From assembly GCA_963575745.1 (NCBI GenBank), contig CAUYUJ010014171.1, positions 796,186 to 860,185 of the forward strand: 64,000 bases of DNA, given 5' to 3'. The stretch comes from Prorocentrum cordatum. Taxonomy: Eukaryota > Sar > Dinophyceae > Prorocentrales > Prorocentraceae. How positions within the stretch are numbered: position 1 is the stretch's first letter; every line of letters begins with the position of its first letter. Below the pieces are notes generated by a model. That model was not told where the DNA came from, did not search any database, and worked only from the letters and a program-made list of their open reading frames with translations. Shown piece by piece: positions 10,620-21,689 of this stretch. The position numbers and the translations under genes were made by a program.

Positions 10620-12337
10620 CGCCGCTGCGCATATCATAGCGCTGCCGACGCAGGCTCGAGGCAGAGATCTCGGCCAGAAGAGAACCATGTCGCTGTTTCA
10701 TGAAGTGCATAATGCCTTGCCAACGCTTCCACCTGTCATTGCTTTCGCGCTGGTGGTGCTGCTGGGGCGACACGATATGCTCACGCTGCAGGGTCTGAAT
10801 TTCGCGCCAATCGGATGGTTTGAGCCTATTCCCGACGCAGACAGTGAGCGAGGCGTCAGTCCCGACGCCCTGCGGAACAGCTTGTTGGCACTACTTAGCG
10901 AGGCAAAGAAATTGCCTGCAGCCGCTCGGAGAGCGGGTGACGAGCGCCCCCGGGCGCCTGACGCGCCCGAGCGCGCGCCCCGCAGCCGCGGTCGCCGCGC
11001 CCGACGGAGAGCGGCCACATGTTTTGACTTAGCCGCTGAGTGCGGCGCCGTGCGGGATCTTGAGTTGGCTATCGGCATTGCGAGCCAGCGCGCGATTGTG
11101 CCGAGCGCGGGCCCTCGCCGCGAGGTGGGGGCCCTGCGGCGGGGGATCACGCGGCGCGGAATAGGCGATTGGTCAATCTCTGCCAGAATTGCCGCTATTT
11201 TGGCTAGCTGCCCTAAAGCGTGGCCCAGCGTGATGAGCGGCTTCCGCTGTTGGGCAACATTTGCGGATGACAGTGCTCGGCTGCGACGCGGAATCCATCG
11301 CCCCACCCACGCCAGACGGCTTGGCGCCGTGGAGCACGCGCTTTCGCTGCAAAGGCACGTTCGACAATTATCTTTCGCGCGTAAGCTTAGCGTGCATCGC
11401 GTTGCGCGTATCGGTCGACGCTCTTGCAAACCCTGCAGTCGCGCGCGCTGCTCGAGCAGCGCAGGCGCGCAATATTTGGCAAGCTCGCCCAATAATGTTC
11501 ATTCGCGAGGCGCTTCTCGCGAAATTGCTGGAGCATCTCGCCCGCCAGCCTTCAGGGCGCGCGCTGCGAATGCTTATCCTGACGGACTATATATATATGT
11601 GTATATATATATATTGTTGCGCCTGCCCTCTGAAGTTCCTCCGATTCACGTCGCCCGCGCAAGCGATCCACCGAAGGCGGGCGAGCCGAAGTCCTGCCTG
11701 CGGCTTGACGATTTCGCTAACTCTGCGCTGGCGCAAGGACCGCGCCTCGCCGATCGCGACGTCGCGGACCTGCTGGCGCGCGCGCTGTAAAGCAACGTGT
11801 CCCGCGCACGCGTTGGGCAAGTTTTGCGCCGAGGTCGAGTCCGGACAGCCTTTCGCGCATTTCCGCCCAGACGCGGTCTTAACGGCGCTGCGCGCAGCCC
11901 TGCAAGAGCTCGGGGTGCCCCAGCATCACGCGCGTCGCACGCGCGATCTTCGCAGGGGTCACGCGCAGGACATGGCCGTCCGAGGTTCGCGGCCGGCAGA
12001 CATCCTACGAGCCGGAGATTGGCGTTCTGCGGCTTTCCTGTCTTTTTTAAATGAGGACGAACTGGAGGCGGCTGCCATCGGGGAAGCGCACGGCGACCGG
12101 TCGTCCAGCGACGATGATGAAGGCGAAAGGAGTAGTATTTTGGGCACCTCACGCGAGTGCGGCGATGGGTGTTCCCTCGCGCGCCGGTGCAGCAAGTGCC
12201 TTGGGCGTCGCTGCGCCCGCGCGCTCCCGCGGGGTGCGGCAACGCAAGCAAGGTGTCGCGCGCCCGCCCCGCGGGTGCGGGGCTACCCCATGAGCAGCGC
12301 TCCCCGCGCTCTCCCCAAACCCCGCAAAGATGTCTAG
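10620..12337 (+). pseudogene. Tyrosine recombinase of the DIRS-like element, interrupted by a TA microsatellite
   Basis: The N-terminal part (CPKAWPSVMSGFRCWATFAD) is in the frame of 10429-11790. The next part (GLAPWSTRFRCKGTFDNYL, then ARPIMFIREALLAKLLEHL) is in the frame opening at 11261. The arginine-bearing box LLRLPSEV is back in the first frame just after a (TA)n tract. The C-terminal box RRTRDLRRGHAQDMAVRG with AGDWRSAAFLSFL and an acidic Ser/Asp tail lies in the second frame. Tyrosine recombinases integrate DIRS cDNA instead of an integrase. The residue where most families have the nucleophilic Tyr appears as Phe (SFL). Frame changes make it a pseudogene. Confidence 0.75.
11587..11614. 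repeat. TA/TG microsatellite inside the recombinase
   Basis: TATATATATGTGTATATATATAT-like tract between the MFIRE...LLEHL segment and the LLRLPSE box of the tyrosine recombinase, exactly where the reading frame changes. Confidence 0.9.
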
Positions 12338-12344
12338 GGCAGCG

Positions 12345-12810
12345 TCTTTTGTGGTCGTGATGCTGATGGTTGCGTTGGTGATAGTGCTGCTGATGGCGAA
12401 GAGTGCTAACGATGAGGAAGATAGCGTTGACGCTTATCACTTTTTTATGCCTCCAAGGGGGGGACGTCATAGCTGAATATGAGTCGACATCTTGGTCAGA
12501 ACGCTCCCCAAGACAGGTTTTGGGACCCACTTTTCAAAAGGGAAGGAAAGGCATATCACCCAGACTCAGCAGCGTCGCGAAACAATAATCCCCAAGGGAC
12601 GAGAAGGATGAGGACGAGCAAGATCAGGAGGAAAACGGGGAGGTTGAAAGGCGTGGCGAGATCTTGACATCGCCTGGCTCTCTGGACGGGGGTGGCTGGG
12701 CCAGCGGCGGAGGCTGTTGCGGACGAGAAGGATAACAATTAAGACTGGAACGACGGGGATAGCGGCGAGCATCACAATCGAGGCCAGGGGGGAGGATAAG
12801 GAGGATCATT
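12345..12810. other. No gene recognised
   Basis: Follows the element's acidic C-terminus. Short GA-rich ORFs only; no recognisable domain. Confidence 0.5.
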
Positions 12811-12811
12811 G

Positions 12812-12980
12812 GGACTCGTCAAGATGATGACGATTATGACGATGCTGATGATGCGGACGCTGATGCCGATGATGATGATTATGATGATGACGATGATGCT
12901 GCTGATGACGACGGTACTAATGATGAGAGGGAGGAGGATGAAGAGGATGATGAAGATGATGAGGATGATGATGACCTTGG
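12812..12980. repeat. GAT/GAC trinucleotide microsatellite
   Basis: Imperfect (GAT)n with GAC, GCT and GAG variants. The Met-, Asp- and Ser-rich ORFs across it are compositional. Confidence 0.95.
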
Positions 12981-12984
12981 ATCT

Positions 12985-13605
12985 ATTCCAAAAATCCCTG
13001 GGCGTTTTTTTTTTGGGGGGGGTGTTATTTCCATTTTTTCATGCAGTGTTGCATTGTGAGTTGTTGACAAGCTCCAGATGCTAAAGGAACGCTACGTTAT
13101 TCTGGCGCGTTTACTGCGTTGTTCTATAGTGTTTTCAGGCCCGCCGCTGCGGATCTTCATTTGTTCATCGTTTTCTGCTGTCATGTCAAAGGCTATTCCT
13201 GTTCCTGCCGCCTCCCGTTCCTCCGGCTCCGCGTGCAGAGCGCAGAGCTAAAACGCCAATTGAACGCCCCGAAACAGGTCTAACACCGGCGCGGAACAGG
13301 CCCAGGGGTCCCGCGACCAGCCAGCAGCCAGCGACGACCAGAGAAGAGCACAAGAAATATAATACAGTAAACATCGAGTGAGGATTGGACGCAAGGATGA
13401 TGAACTGAGGACGTCGTAGGCAGCAACGTTAAACAACGACGCAATCTTTTTGATTTGCAGACGCCAGAATGCGGAGATCAAAGCGCAAAAACCATGAATC
13501 GTGTTTTAGCGTTTTTAGTTTTCTTGCTGGGACACGAAAGCGCTGAATTCATTATTTCCAACACGCCAAGGGAAAAAGAGCAACGCCCACGGCGGATTTT
13601 TTCAT
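12985..13605. other. No gene seen between two microsatellites
   Basis: Mixed sequence with short ORFs only and no recognised motif. Confidence 0.5.
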
Positions 13606-13607
13606 AA

Positions 13608-14250
13608 ACAAGATGATGACGATGATGACGACGATGACGACGACGATGATGATGATGATGATTATGATGATGGTGGTGATGGTGATAGGGATGATGAAGA
13701 AGATGATGCAGGTGATGATGATGCTGGTGATGATGATCATGTTGATGGTGACGGTGATTGTGATGATGATGATGGTGGTGCTGGTGGCGGTTATGATGAT
13801 GATGATGATAATGATGGTGGTGTTGATGATGATGACGACCGCGATGAAGCTTATGACGATGTTGATGATCCTGACGACGATGGTGGTGATGGCGGTTGCG
13901 CTGATGATGATGATGATGATGATGACGATGATGATGATGACGACGACGACGATGACCAGGACCGAGCTGGGACCGAGCGCCGCTCATGATGGTGATGATG
14001 ATGATGAGGAGGAGGAGGAGGAGGACGACGACGACGACGAGGGTGACGAGGAGGAAGAGGAAGAGGAGGAGGAAGAGGAGAGATGATGAGAATGAGGAGG
14101 AAGAAGAAGAGGAGGAGGAGGAGGAGGAATAGGATATCTTTTTTGATGAGGAGTAGGAGGAGGAGGAGGAAAAGGAGGAGGTGAAGTTGGAGGAGGAGGA
14201 GGAGGAGGAGATGGGGGAGGAGGAGTGGGAGGAAGAGGAGGAGGACCAGT
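13608..14250. repeat. GAT microsatellite grading into GGA microsatellite
   Basis: (GAT)n with variants to about 13995, then (GAG/GGA)n to about 14247. Purines sit on the plus strand throughout. The 157-aa Met-rich and 270-aa His/Ser-rich ORFs across it are artefacts of the repeat. Confidence 0.95.
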
Positions 14251-14254
14251 ATAA

Positions 14255-15430
14255 ACCCAAAACCAGTATTACCCTCCCTTCGTAGGCCACTTCAAGGGCT
14301 TATTTTCACTGAAGGACATTGAAGGACGTGCACCGTTGAAAAACAACCGTTAGAAAATCCTGAACTGTGCCAGAGCACCATTCAACGATCAGTCCTGGCA
14401 GTCGTTGCGGGACGGGTGACAGTCGGATCCAAGATTGCGTTGTCGATTTCTGTTGGCGGGCACCGTTCAACCCCTCAGGGAAGCCCAGCGTTGTCAAATT
14501 TTGCGCGACGGTTGCACGACGACGGTAGGCGCACCGTCGGACCTCTCAGGACGGGCCTCTGTTGTGGGTCGTGGCCGCCTGAACGGGCAGGTCAACCTCC
14601 CCTGGCCTGTCGCGCGGCTCGTGGTGTCTTCGGGAGTTTTGTGCGACTTGCTTGATTTGAGTTTCGCAGTCGCGGAGTGTGATTCGGGCTTCGCTGGCCT
14701 CTGTGACGAGCGAAACCGCGTAAACCCGTGTAAGTTTTGAGATCTGAGCCAGAGCCGCATTGAGTGAAGGCGTACATTGTAATTCCCATTCGCGCGCTGA
14801 CCATTAGAACGCGCTGAACGACGCTAGAAAAGAGCGTAGCTGAAGCCACAGATGTGCATGACTTGAAACTAAAGCGGAGTGGATATGAGCGCGAAATCTT
14901 AGTTCCCATAACACATGTTAATCATGATGGAATATGTTGCCCCTGCACCGCACATGCAAGTTTATGCTTCCAGGCAAATCAACGTTGTTTCGTGTACGTG
15001 TTGTCGATGCTAACCTTTATGTTTGTTCATTGTGTTAGTTCTTTGTCAAACGATACCGTGCGGCAAGTCCATCGAGTTTCGGCTGTTGCCAGAATTGCGC
15101 AGGCAGAGGTTATTGCTTTAGCCGAGATGCCTTTGTTATTTTCAAGGGGTGGTTGCCCTTGAAGATTGGTTTATGTTGTCTTCGTCTTTCCTGTAAATTC
15201 AGTTCCGCAAGTGTGTGCCGGGAGTGATATTCAAGGGACTTCAACGCCGCAAATATCCTGATATGTTGCGTCTCGACGGTCCGGAATAATTACAGACCGC
15301 CATTCTTGGAATTCCAACACCACCAATCAACGTAATTGATGTGCCCTGACAGTCCGACATCGTGCGGAAACACAATTTTCTTGGACGCTCGTCACGAGCA
15401 ACTTTGGAACTGCTGTAAGCTCAAAAAAAA
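14255..15430. other. No gene recognised
   Basis: Unique-looking sequence with lower GC than its surroundings. ORFs of 60-105 codons have no recognisable domain. A short exon cannot be excluded. Confidence 0.45.
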
Positions 15431-15625
15431 CAAATATGCGCGGCGCCAAGGCGAGAGTCACATTTCGAAACACTTGCAAGTGTTTAAGACATATACGCGC
15501 GGCGCTAAGGCGAGAGCCACATTATGAAGACTACCCGCCCTTCATCCGCAAAACTCTTGAAATGTTTTAAGACGGATGTGCGCAGCATTGAGGCGAGGGC
15601 CACATTTGGGAAGCGAGTCGCCCTC
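15430..15625. repeat. Degenerate ~75-bp tandem repeat
   Basis: Three related copies of GCGCGGCGC-(C/T)AAGGCGAGAG-CCACATT followed by AAACACTTG or AATGTTTTAAGAC occur near 15438, 15495 and 15580. Confidence 0.7.
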
Positions 15626-15954
15626 CACCCGCGAATTTGTTGCACATTTGAAGCTGCAGGATCATAAACGGTGAGGAACTCTCAAGCGAAACGCCCAGCC
15701 CTTGAAATTGGCTTCGGGGCGCGACACGGAGGAGTTAATTCGAGTTTATTTTAAGGGTCAGGCGATAGCCGGGGGTATCGAGCTCGCCCCCCCCCTCCCC
15801 CTAGGATAACCTAACATAGCCGATTGTGCAGGTTCGGTGGGGGGCGCAGGGAGCTTGCAGGGAGCGCTGTGTTCAACGGCGCGGTGGTGTTCGCTACAGA
15901 ATGATGATGTTTGGATGCACGTTGGCGAAATGTTGGGGCTTGGAGTGGCACGGA

Positions 15955-16070
15955 GAGACGACGACGACAGACGACAGACGACAAACGACGACATACGACG
16001 ATTGATGTCGATAGACGACGACGAACGACGACGACGACACCGATGACCGACGACGACCGACGTCGTCCAT
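15955..16070. repeat. ACG/GAC-rich microsatellite
   Basis: ACGACGACAGACGAC-type tract with interruptions, inside otherwise unannotated sequence (15630-16150). Confidence 0.8.
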
Positions 16071-16149
16071 AGGCATCTAGACGTGCACGCGAGCAGCACG
16101 TACACTTGCATCGCGTTGTGCACAGGCAGCGAGGCGATTTGGTGCGCGC

Positions 16150-16855
16150 CTTTGCTGCTGTTGCAGCAAGATATGTTGTGTACGCAGGCGTTGTGGTGCA
16201 CGCAATCATAAGTGCACGCAGGTCGCGCGGTGCACGCGGGCATCGTGATGCACCCTGGCAGTCCTAAGACAGGCTTTGTGGTATGCGCAACTGTTGCTGC
16301 AACATCAGTTATCATGCGCGCAAGCATCCCAAGCATGGTAGTGTGCAGAAGCACTGTGGCGCATTGTCATTGCGGTGTACCACACTTTGTGCTGCACACA
16401 GGCGCTGCAGTGTACACATCCGCTGCTGTGCACACATTCGCTATGGTATACACAGACGTTGGGGGCCCCAAAACGAGACCGTTCCCTGCGCAAGAAAACA
16501 CATGATCACACATAGCTTACATATTGAATTTGGTAAGTTCGGATTCCCCACGATTTTGTGGAATTTGGTCCACGCAGTTTTGTGGTGTACACAAGCACTT
16601 TGATGCACTGGGGCTGTGGTGCACGACTATGGTGCTGAAACAGCAACCGTGGTGCCCAAGTCGTCGTCGTGTTCACATGCAGTGTGCGTGGTGTAGACAG
16701 GCGCTGCGGTGCACACGGGTGTTGTGGTGTACGCATGCATTGTGGTGTACACAGGCATTGTTGTGTAGACAGGCGCTGCGGTTTACACAAGCAGCTGTGG
16801 TGTGCAAAGGCGTCGTGGCGCACGCTAGACACGCGCTGTGGTGTAGACAAATTTG
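16150..16855. repeat. ~18-bp minisatellite (GTGTACACAGGCGCTGTG type)
   Basis: Degenerate ~18-bp units fill two blocks (about 16150-16460 and 16570-16855). Each block's peptides show 6-residue periodicity on both strands. The same family recurs at 20215-20425, 21830-21990 and 22380-22560. Confidence 0.8.
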
Positions 16856-16908
16856 ATCGGCCAAAAACGAGGTAGCCGCACCCCGGTCCAGAAAAATAAG
16901 TTATCCCG

Positions 16909-17094
16909 GCGAAGGACCCAACCAGATACAGTTGTGGGTACCGCCATCGTGAACATCTTTTTCTGTGAAGCTCCCTATGGGGCCACGAAGCGCTGCACTG
17001 GGTGGGTGGAACGCATGCGGGCGGTAGCATTGGGGCCGTCGGTGGAGCTCCCTATGGGGCCACGAAGCGCAGTCCCCGGTGGGTGAAAATGCCA

Positions 17095-17095
<1 letters not shown>
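16909..17095. repeat. Dispersed ~187-bp repeat, copy 1
   Basis: Begins GCGAAGGACCCAACCA, runs through CAGTTGTGGGTACCGC and ends in two copies of the satellite core AGCTCCCTATGGGGCCACGA. Copy 2, in the same orientation, is at 21991-22175 with the same internal order. Confidence 0.85.
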
Positions 17096-17097
<2 letters not shown>

Positions 17098-17140
<43 letters not shown>

Positions 17141-17200
17141 GTGTGTGTGTGTTTTTTGTGTGTGTGTGTGGGTGTGTGGGTGTGCGGGGGGGGGGGGGGC
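17098..17200. repeat. GT dinucleotide microsatellite with a G run
   Basis: (GT)n at 17098-17185 interrupted by TTTTTTG, then a 14-base G run. The Cys/Val-rich ORFs here are artefacts. Confidence 0.95.
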
Positions 17201-17204
17201 GCAG

Positions 17205-17325
17205 CGTGTGGGTCACTTTACAACCAGAAGCGCACTTTACAACCAGATGGGTCACTTTACAACCAGCTTACAGAATCCGAGAAGGGCACTTTACAACCAG
17301 GAAGGGCACTTTACAACCAGGCAAG
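17205..17325 (+). repeat. ACTTTACAACCAG short tandem array, direct orientation
   Basis: Five copies of ACTTTACAACCAG separated by 4-19 bp (near 17214, 17233, 17253, 17288, 17308). The reverse complement of this unit forms the array at 18228-18415. Confidence 0.9.
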
Positions 17326-17329
17326 TGGA

Positions 17330-18225
17330 AACACATATTGAATGCACGCGGGCCTTTCCCTGAAATCTCCGCGGGCAAGCGCAAGGGTGGCTTTGGGCTC
17401 TTTGAGGCATGTTGGTTGTAAAGTTGCCCATCGCGCGCGAAGAAACACTGCGCGCGCGCGTTGGTGATGCGACAACCTGGTGCGTTATGGTATCTTGCGT
17501 GCTGGTGGGCGGATTCTGGTTTTGACCTGCTCTCTAAGCTCTGTCGGTCAGTTATGCCATTGCTTGCTCTGCCTTTGTCTGACGGACGAAGGCTACTCGC
17601 GCAGGACATACGAATAAACCATGATCCTGTCCAAGACTGGAGCTGCATGGCAGTGGGAAGCTGTAGTGGGAGATGTGGTAGCGGGGGCTACAATGGGAAC
17701 TGCATGGTGTTGGGTAGCTGCGGTGGCAACTGTAGTGGTCGCCAGGCAGCGGTGGGAACTGTGGTGGTAGCTGGGCTGCAATGGGCTATGTGGTGGTAGC
17801 GGGGGGTCAGTCATAATTGTGGAGGTAGCGGGGCTGCAGCGGTAAGTGTGGTGGTAGCAGGGTTGCAGTGGAAACTGCAGTCGAAGGGGTTCAATACGAG
17901 GCCGTTGGTGAAGACCCCGACCGCCGTCTTGAACATGGCGGCGACCGCGGAGGTGGACACGCCCCAGTAGGTAGACATGGAAGTAGGGCACGTCAAAGGA
18001 GAACGCGCCCAGCGGGAATGGAAACCGCTCAGAGGCATCGCTGGGGCCTGCGCAGAGCGTTCAGGCGCTCGGGCTCCGGAGCGCCCACGTGCTCTGGAGC
18101 ACTTTTCAGAGCGCCCGCGCGCCCTGGAGCACTTTTGAGAGCGCCCACTTGCTCTGGAGCATTTTTCAGAGCGCCCGCTTGCTCTGGGGCACTTTGCGGA
18201 ACGCCCAAACACGCGCGGCCACTCT
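17330..18225. other. Segment between two inverted arrays; no gene recognised
   Basis: Holds a GGTAGC/GTGGTAGC-rich tract (about 17640-17880) and about four copies of a 30-bp unit containing GCTCTGGAGCACTTTTCA (about 18055-18200). No ORF with a recognisable domain. Confidence 0.55.
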
Positions 18226-18227
18226 GA

Positions 18228-18415
18228 GCTGGTTGTAAAGTGGTCCGTTATGGTTGTAAAGTGGCCCGTTCTGGTTGTAAAGTGGTCCGTTCTGGTTGTA
18301 AAGTGGGCCGTTCTGGTTGCAAAGTGGACGTTCTCGCTGAAAAACCACTCTTTCCAATCCTATGCTGGTTGTAAAGTAACCCATATGGTTGTAAAGTGGT
18401 TGTTCTGGTTGTAAA
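18228..18415 (-). repeat. CTGGTTGTAAAGT short tandem array, inverted orientation
   Basis: Eight or so copies of CTGGTTGTAAAGTGG(T/C)CCGTT-like units, about 21-bp period. They are the reverse complement of the array at 17205-17325 and bracket a 0.9-kb segment. Confidence 0.9.
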
Positions 18416-18439
18416 GAGACCGAATCTCCGCGCACGCGG

Positions 18440-19690
18440 GCGGTGGCGCTGGTGGTTTCGGTGGAGTTCCCTATGGGGCCACGAAAGTCTGTACTGGGCG
18501 GGTGAAACTGCCAAGTTGAGTGTGTGGGACGCATGCGGGCGGTGGCGCTGGTGGCTTCGGTGGAGCTCCCGAATTGGGCCACGAAGCGCTGTAGTGGGTG
18601 GGTGAAAATGCCAAATTGAGTGTGGGTGGCGCGCGCGGCGGTCCCAGTGGGGGCGTCGGTGGAGCTCCTTATGGGGCCACGAAGCGCTGTACTGGGTGGG
18701 TGAAAATGCCACAGTGGGCGTGTGGGGCGCATGCGGGCGGTCCCACTGGGGGCTTCAATGGAGCCACCTGTATGTACTGGGTGGGTGAAAATGCCAAATT
18801 GGACGTGTAGGACGCACGCGGACGGTCCCAATGGGGTCCTCGGTGGAGCTCCCTATGGGGCCACGAAGCGCTGCACTGGGCAGGTCAAAGTGCCAAATTG
18901 GGCGTGTGGGGCGCACGCGGGCGGTCCCACTGGGGGCCTCGGTGGAGTTCCCGATTGGGCCACGAAGCGCTGTATTGGGTATTTGAAAATGCCAAATTGG
19001 GCGTGTGGGGCGCATGCGGGCGGTCCCACTGGGGGCCTCGGTGGAGTTCCCTATTGGGCCACGAAGCGCTGTGTTGGGTATGTGAAAATGCCAAATTGAG
19101 TGTGGGTGGCGCATGCGGGCGGTCCCACTGGGGGCGTCGGTGGAGCTCCTCACGGGGCCACGAAGCGCTGTACTGGGTATGCGAAAATTCCAAAGTGGGC
19201 GTGTGGGGCGCATGCGGGCGGTCCCACTGGGGGCTTCAATGGAGCCACCTGTGTGTACGGGGTGGGTGAAAATGCCAAATTGAGCGTGTAGGACGCATGC
19301 GGGCGGTCCCACTGGGGTCCTCGGTGGAGCTCCCTATGGGGCCACGAAGCGCTGCACTGGGTATGTCAACATGCCAAATTGGGCGTGTGGGACGCACGCG
19401 GGCGGTCCCACTGGGGGCCTCGGTGGAGTTCCCTATTGGGCCACGCAGCGCTGTATTGGGTATGTGAAAATGTCAAATTGGGCGCGTGGGGCGCATGCGG
19501 GCGGTGGCAGTGATGGCTTTGGTGGAGCTCCTTATGGGGCCACAAAGCTCTGTATTGGGTAGGTGAATCGTTGGGGGAGGGAGGTGGAGGTCACGAAACG
19601 CCCTACTGGGTGTGTGGGACGCATGCGGGCGGTCCCACTGGAGGTTTCGGTGGTATTCCCTATGGGACCACGAAGCGTGTGATGGGTGTG
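18440..19690 (+). repeat. 99-bp satellite with higher-order structure, plus orientation
   Basis: The anchor GAAGCG in the core GGGGCCACGAAGCGCTG falls at 18583, 18681, 18865, 18964, 19063, 19162, 19346 and 19445. Steps are therefore 98, 184, 99, 99, 99, 184 and 99, implying a higher-order period of 481 bp (18865 to 19346). A 99-bp unit is 33 codons, so [10 protein letters not shown]-like peptides recur. The same family lies inverted at 31890-33095. Confidence 0.9.
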
Positions 19691-19699
19691 TTGAAACGG

Positions 19700-19714
19700 T
19701 TGATGATGATGACG

Positions 19715-19746
<32 letters not shown>

Positions 19747-20045
19747 GATGAGGATGAGGATGAGGATGAGGATGAGGATGAGGATGAGGATGAGGATGAG
19801 GATGAGGGTGAGGATGAGGATGAGGATGAGGATGAGGATGAGGATGAGGACGAGGATGAGGATGAGGATGAGGATGAGGATGAGGATGAGGATGAGGATG
19901 AGGATGAGGATGAGGATGATGAGGATGAGGATGATGATGATGGTGATGATGATGGTGATGGTGATGGTGATGGTGATGGTGATGGAGGTGGGATGAGGGG
20001 GGGAGGAGGAGAGGAGAGGAGAGGAGAGGAGAGGAGAGGAGAGGA
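19700..20045. repeat. GATGAG hexamer microsatellite followed by GGAGA tract
   Basis: (GAT)n, then (GATGAG)n from about 19750 to 19920, (GGTGAT)n, and (GGAGA)n to about 20045. Coding-like Asp/Glu frames are artefacts. Confidence 0.95.
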
Positions 20046-20105
20046 GAAGAACGCGGGGTACCGTCTCTTCAAAACGAAGACCCAACACCACAGGATTGTT
20101 GGGAA
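20046..20105. repeat. Conserved hairpin module flanking a GGA tract (copy A)
   Basis: ACGCGGGGTACC-GTCTCTTCAAAACGA is followed by a hairpin with stem CCCAACA / TGTTGGG (20081-20087 and 20097-20103) and loop CCACAGGAT. Closely similar modules lie at 28133-28200 (inverted) and 47273-47328, and a diverged one at 21690-21728. Confidence 0.8.
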
Positions 20106-20109
20106 TAAC

Positions 20110-20425
20110 CACAACACATCGTTCATATGTTGAATTTGATACGTTCGAGGGTTTTCCAGATTTGGGTCCGGGCGGGACCTTGGAGGTGCACGGAAGCGTT
20201 GTGGCGCAAATGTTTGCCATGCGCTGTGGTGCACGCGGCTCTTGTGGTGTGCACAAGCTGGCGCTATGGTGCACACGGGTGTTGTCGTGTACGCAAGCAT
20301 TGTGGTGTACACAGGCAATGTTGTTCAGACAGGCGCTGCGGTGTACACAAGCAGCTGTGGTGTGCAAAGGCGTCGTGGCGCGCGCTAGACAGGAGTTGTG
20401 GTGCACACAAACGTGATCGGCCAAA
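20110..20425. repeat. Composite repeat: ~110-bp module plus 18-bp array
   Basis: The module TTGAATTTGATACGTTCG ... GGTCCGGGCGGGACCTT ... CAAATGTTTGCCATGCGCTG is followed by 18-bp units. The same module plus array occurs at 21740-21990 and 22283-22560. Confidence 0.75.
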
Positions 20426-20429
20426 AACG

Positions 20430-20845
20430 GAGTGCACCCCGGGCCAGAAAACAAATAAAAAATACTCCGACGGAAGGACCCCACATGAGAATTTGTTTAG
20501 CTTGCCCTTACCTTTTTCCTCGTCGCACTGACGGACACTCCTCTCGCCCGCCGTTCTGCCCTCACCTATTCTCCTTCTATTGATCCTCCTCCTCCTCCTC
20601 CTTTTCCACTTCCTCCTCATCATCACCCCCATCCCTACCCCTTCCCCGTCCTCGTCCTTCCCCTGTTTTTTCTCCGCGCGCTCCTCCCCTTCCCCCTGGT
20701 CGGGGCAAGCACATCGATTTTTCTCGGCGCCGTCGCCGCCGCGGCCAGAGCGCGCGCATTCCCCGACGGCTGGTTCGCGAAGCGTTTGGGACAACCCCGC
20801 GGGCCGCTGGGGCGCGGGGGCAGGCGGTCGGGATAGCCCCGCGGG
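20430..20845. other. No gene seen; pyrimidine-rich tract
   Basis: A CTC/TCC-rich stretch at 20580-20700, otherwise unannotated. Confidence 0.5.
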
Positions 20846-20849
20846 CCAA

Positions 20850-21405
20850 GCCGTTGACCCGCTCGGATTACCAACATGAAGCGCGGGACCCATAGGGAGG
20901 GGGCTCCCGCCTGAGACTTCATCACAATTCACTCACAGACGAGGCTCCTGCTTGATACTTCCTCCAAATTCAAGCCTGGGGAGCCCAAAAGTGACGACAG
21001 TTACAGGTTGCCGATGACCCGCTCGGATTACCAACATGAGATGCGGGGCCCATAGGGAGGGGGCTCCCGCCTGAGACTTCCTCACAATTCATTCACAGAC
21101 GAGGCTCCCGCTTGATATTTCCTTCAAATTCAGGCCCGAGGAACACAAAAGTGACGAAAGTGACAGGTTGCCGATGACATGCTCGGATTACCAACATGAA
21201 GTGCGGGACCCATAGGGAGGGGGTTCCCGCTTGAGACTTCCTCACAAGCCACTCACAGACGAGGCTCCCGCTTGATATTTCCTCCAAATTCAGGCCTGAG
21301 GGGCCCAAACATGACGACAGTTACAGGTTGCCGATGACCTGCTCGGATTACCAACGTGAAGTGCGGGACCCATAGGGAGGGGGCTCCCGCCTGAGACTTC
21401 CTCGG
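20850..21405. repeat. 160-bp tandem repeat, about 3.4 copies
   Basis: The anchor GCTCGGATTACCAAC occurs at 20861, 21021, 21181 and 21341, exactly 160 bp apart. Units carry CCCATAGGGAGGGGG, GAGACTTCCTC and CAGACGAGGCTCC blocks with few differences, suggesting recent homogenisation. Confidence 0.95.
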
Positions 21406-21419
21406 GTGACGTACGCGAG

Positions 21420-21562
21420 TGACGGTGATGAGCGAGTGAGTGAGTGAGTGAGTGAGTGAGTGAGTGGGTGGGTGTGTGGGCGGGTGGGTGGTTGGGTGAG
21501 TGATGATAATGATGGTGGTGATGAGTGCGATGATGATGATGATGGTGATGATGATGAAGATG

Positions 21563-21644
<82 letters not shown>

Positions 21645-21660
21645 GAGGGAGAGTGAGAGA
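21420..21660. repeat. GTGA/GGTG then GAT microsatellites
   Basis: (GAGT)n and (GGTG)n at 21430-21500, then (GAT)n at about 21505-21650. Confidence 0.95.
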
Positions 21661-21689
21661 GGGGGGGAGGAGGAGATCCTGCGCGAAGG

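Larger units (their letters stand above)
6730..12340 (+). mobile_element. Decayed DIRS-like (tyrosine recombinase) retrotransposon
   Basis: Read 5' to 3' on the plus strand, fragments of a gag-like region, a reverse transcriptase, an RNase H and a tyrosine recombinase follow in the DIRS order. The coding sequence is broken: the frame changes near 9255, in-frame stops lie at 9336-9338 (TAA) and 9891-9893 (TGA), and the recombinase changes frame before and after a TA microsatellite at about 11588-11614. Outer borders are inferred from coding similarity; no terminal or split direct repeats were identified. The copy is almost certainly inactive. Confidence 0.8.

Noticed and set aside
17002-17421. 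Cys/Val-rich ORF
   Set aside because: Produced by the GT dinucleotide tract; both strands and several frames are open.
18440-19690. CRISPR-like regular array
   Set aside because: Units differ throughout, with no constant repeat separated by unique spacers, no cas genes and a eukaryotic context; it is a satellite.
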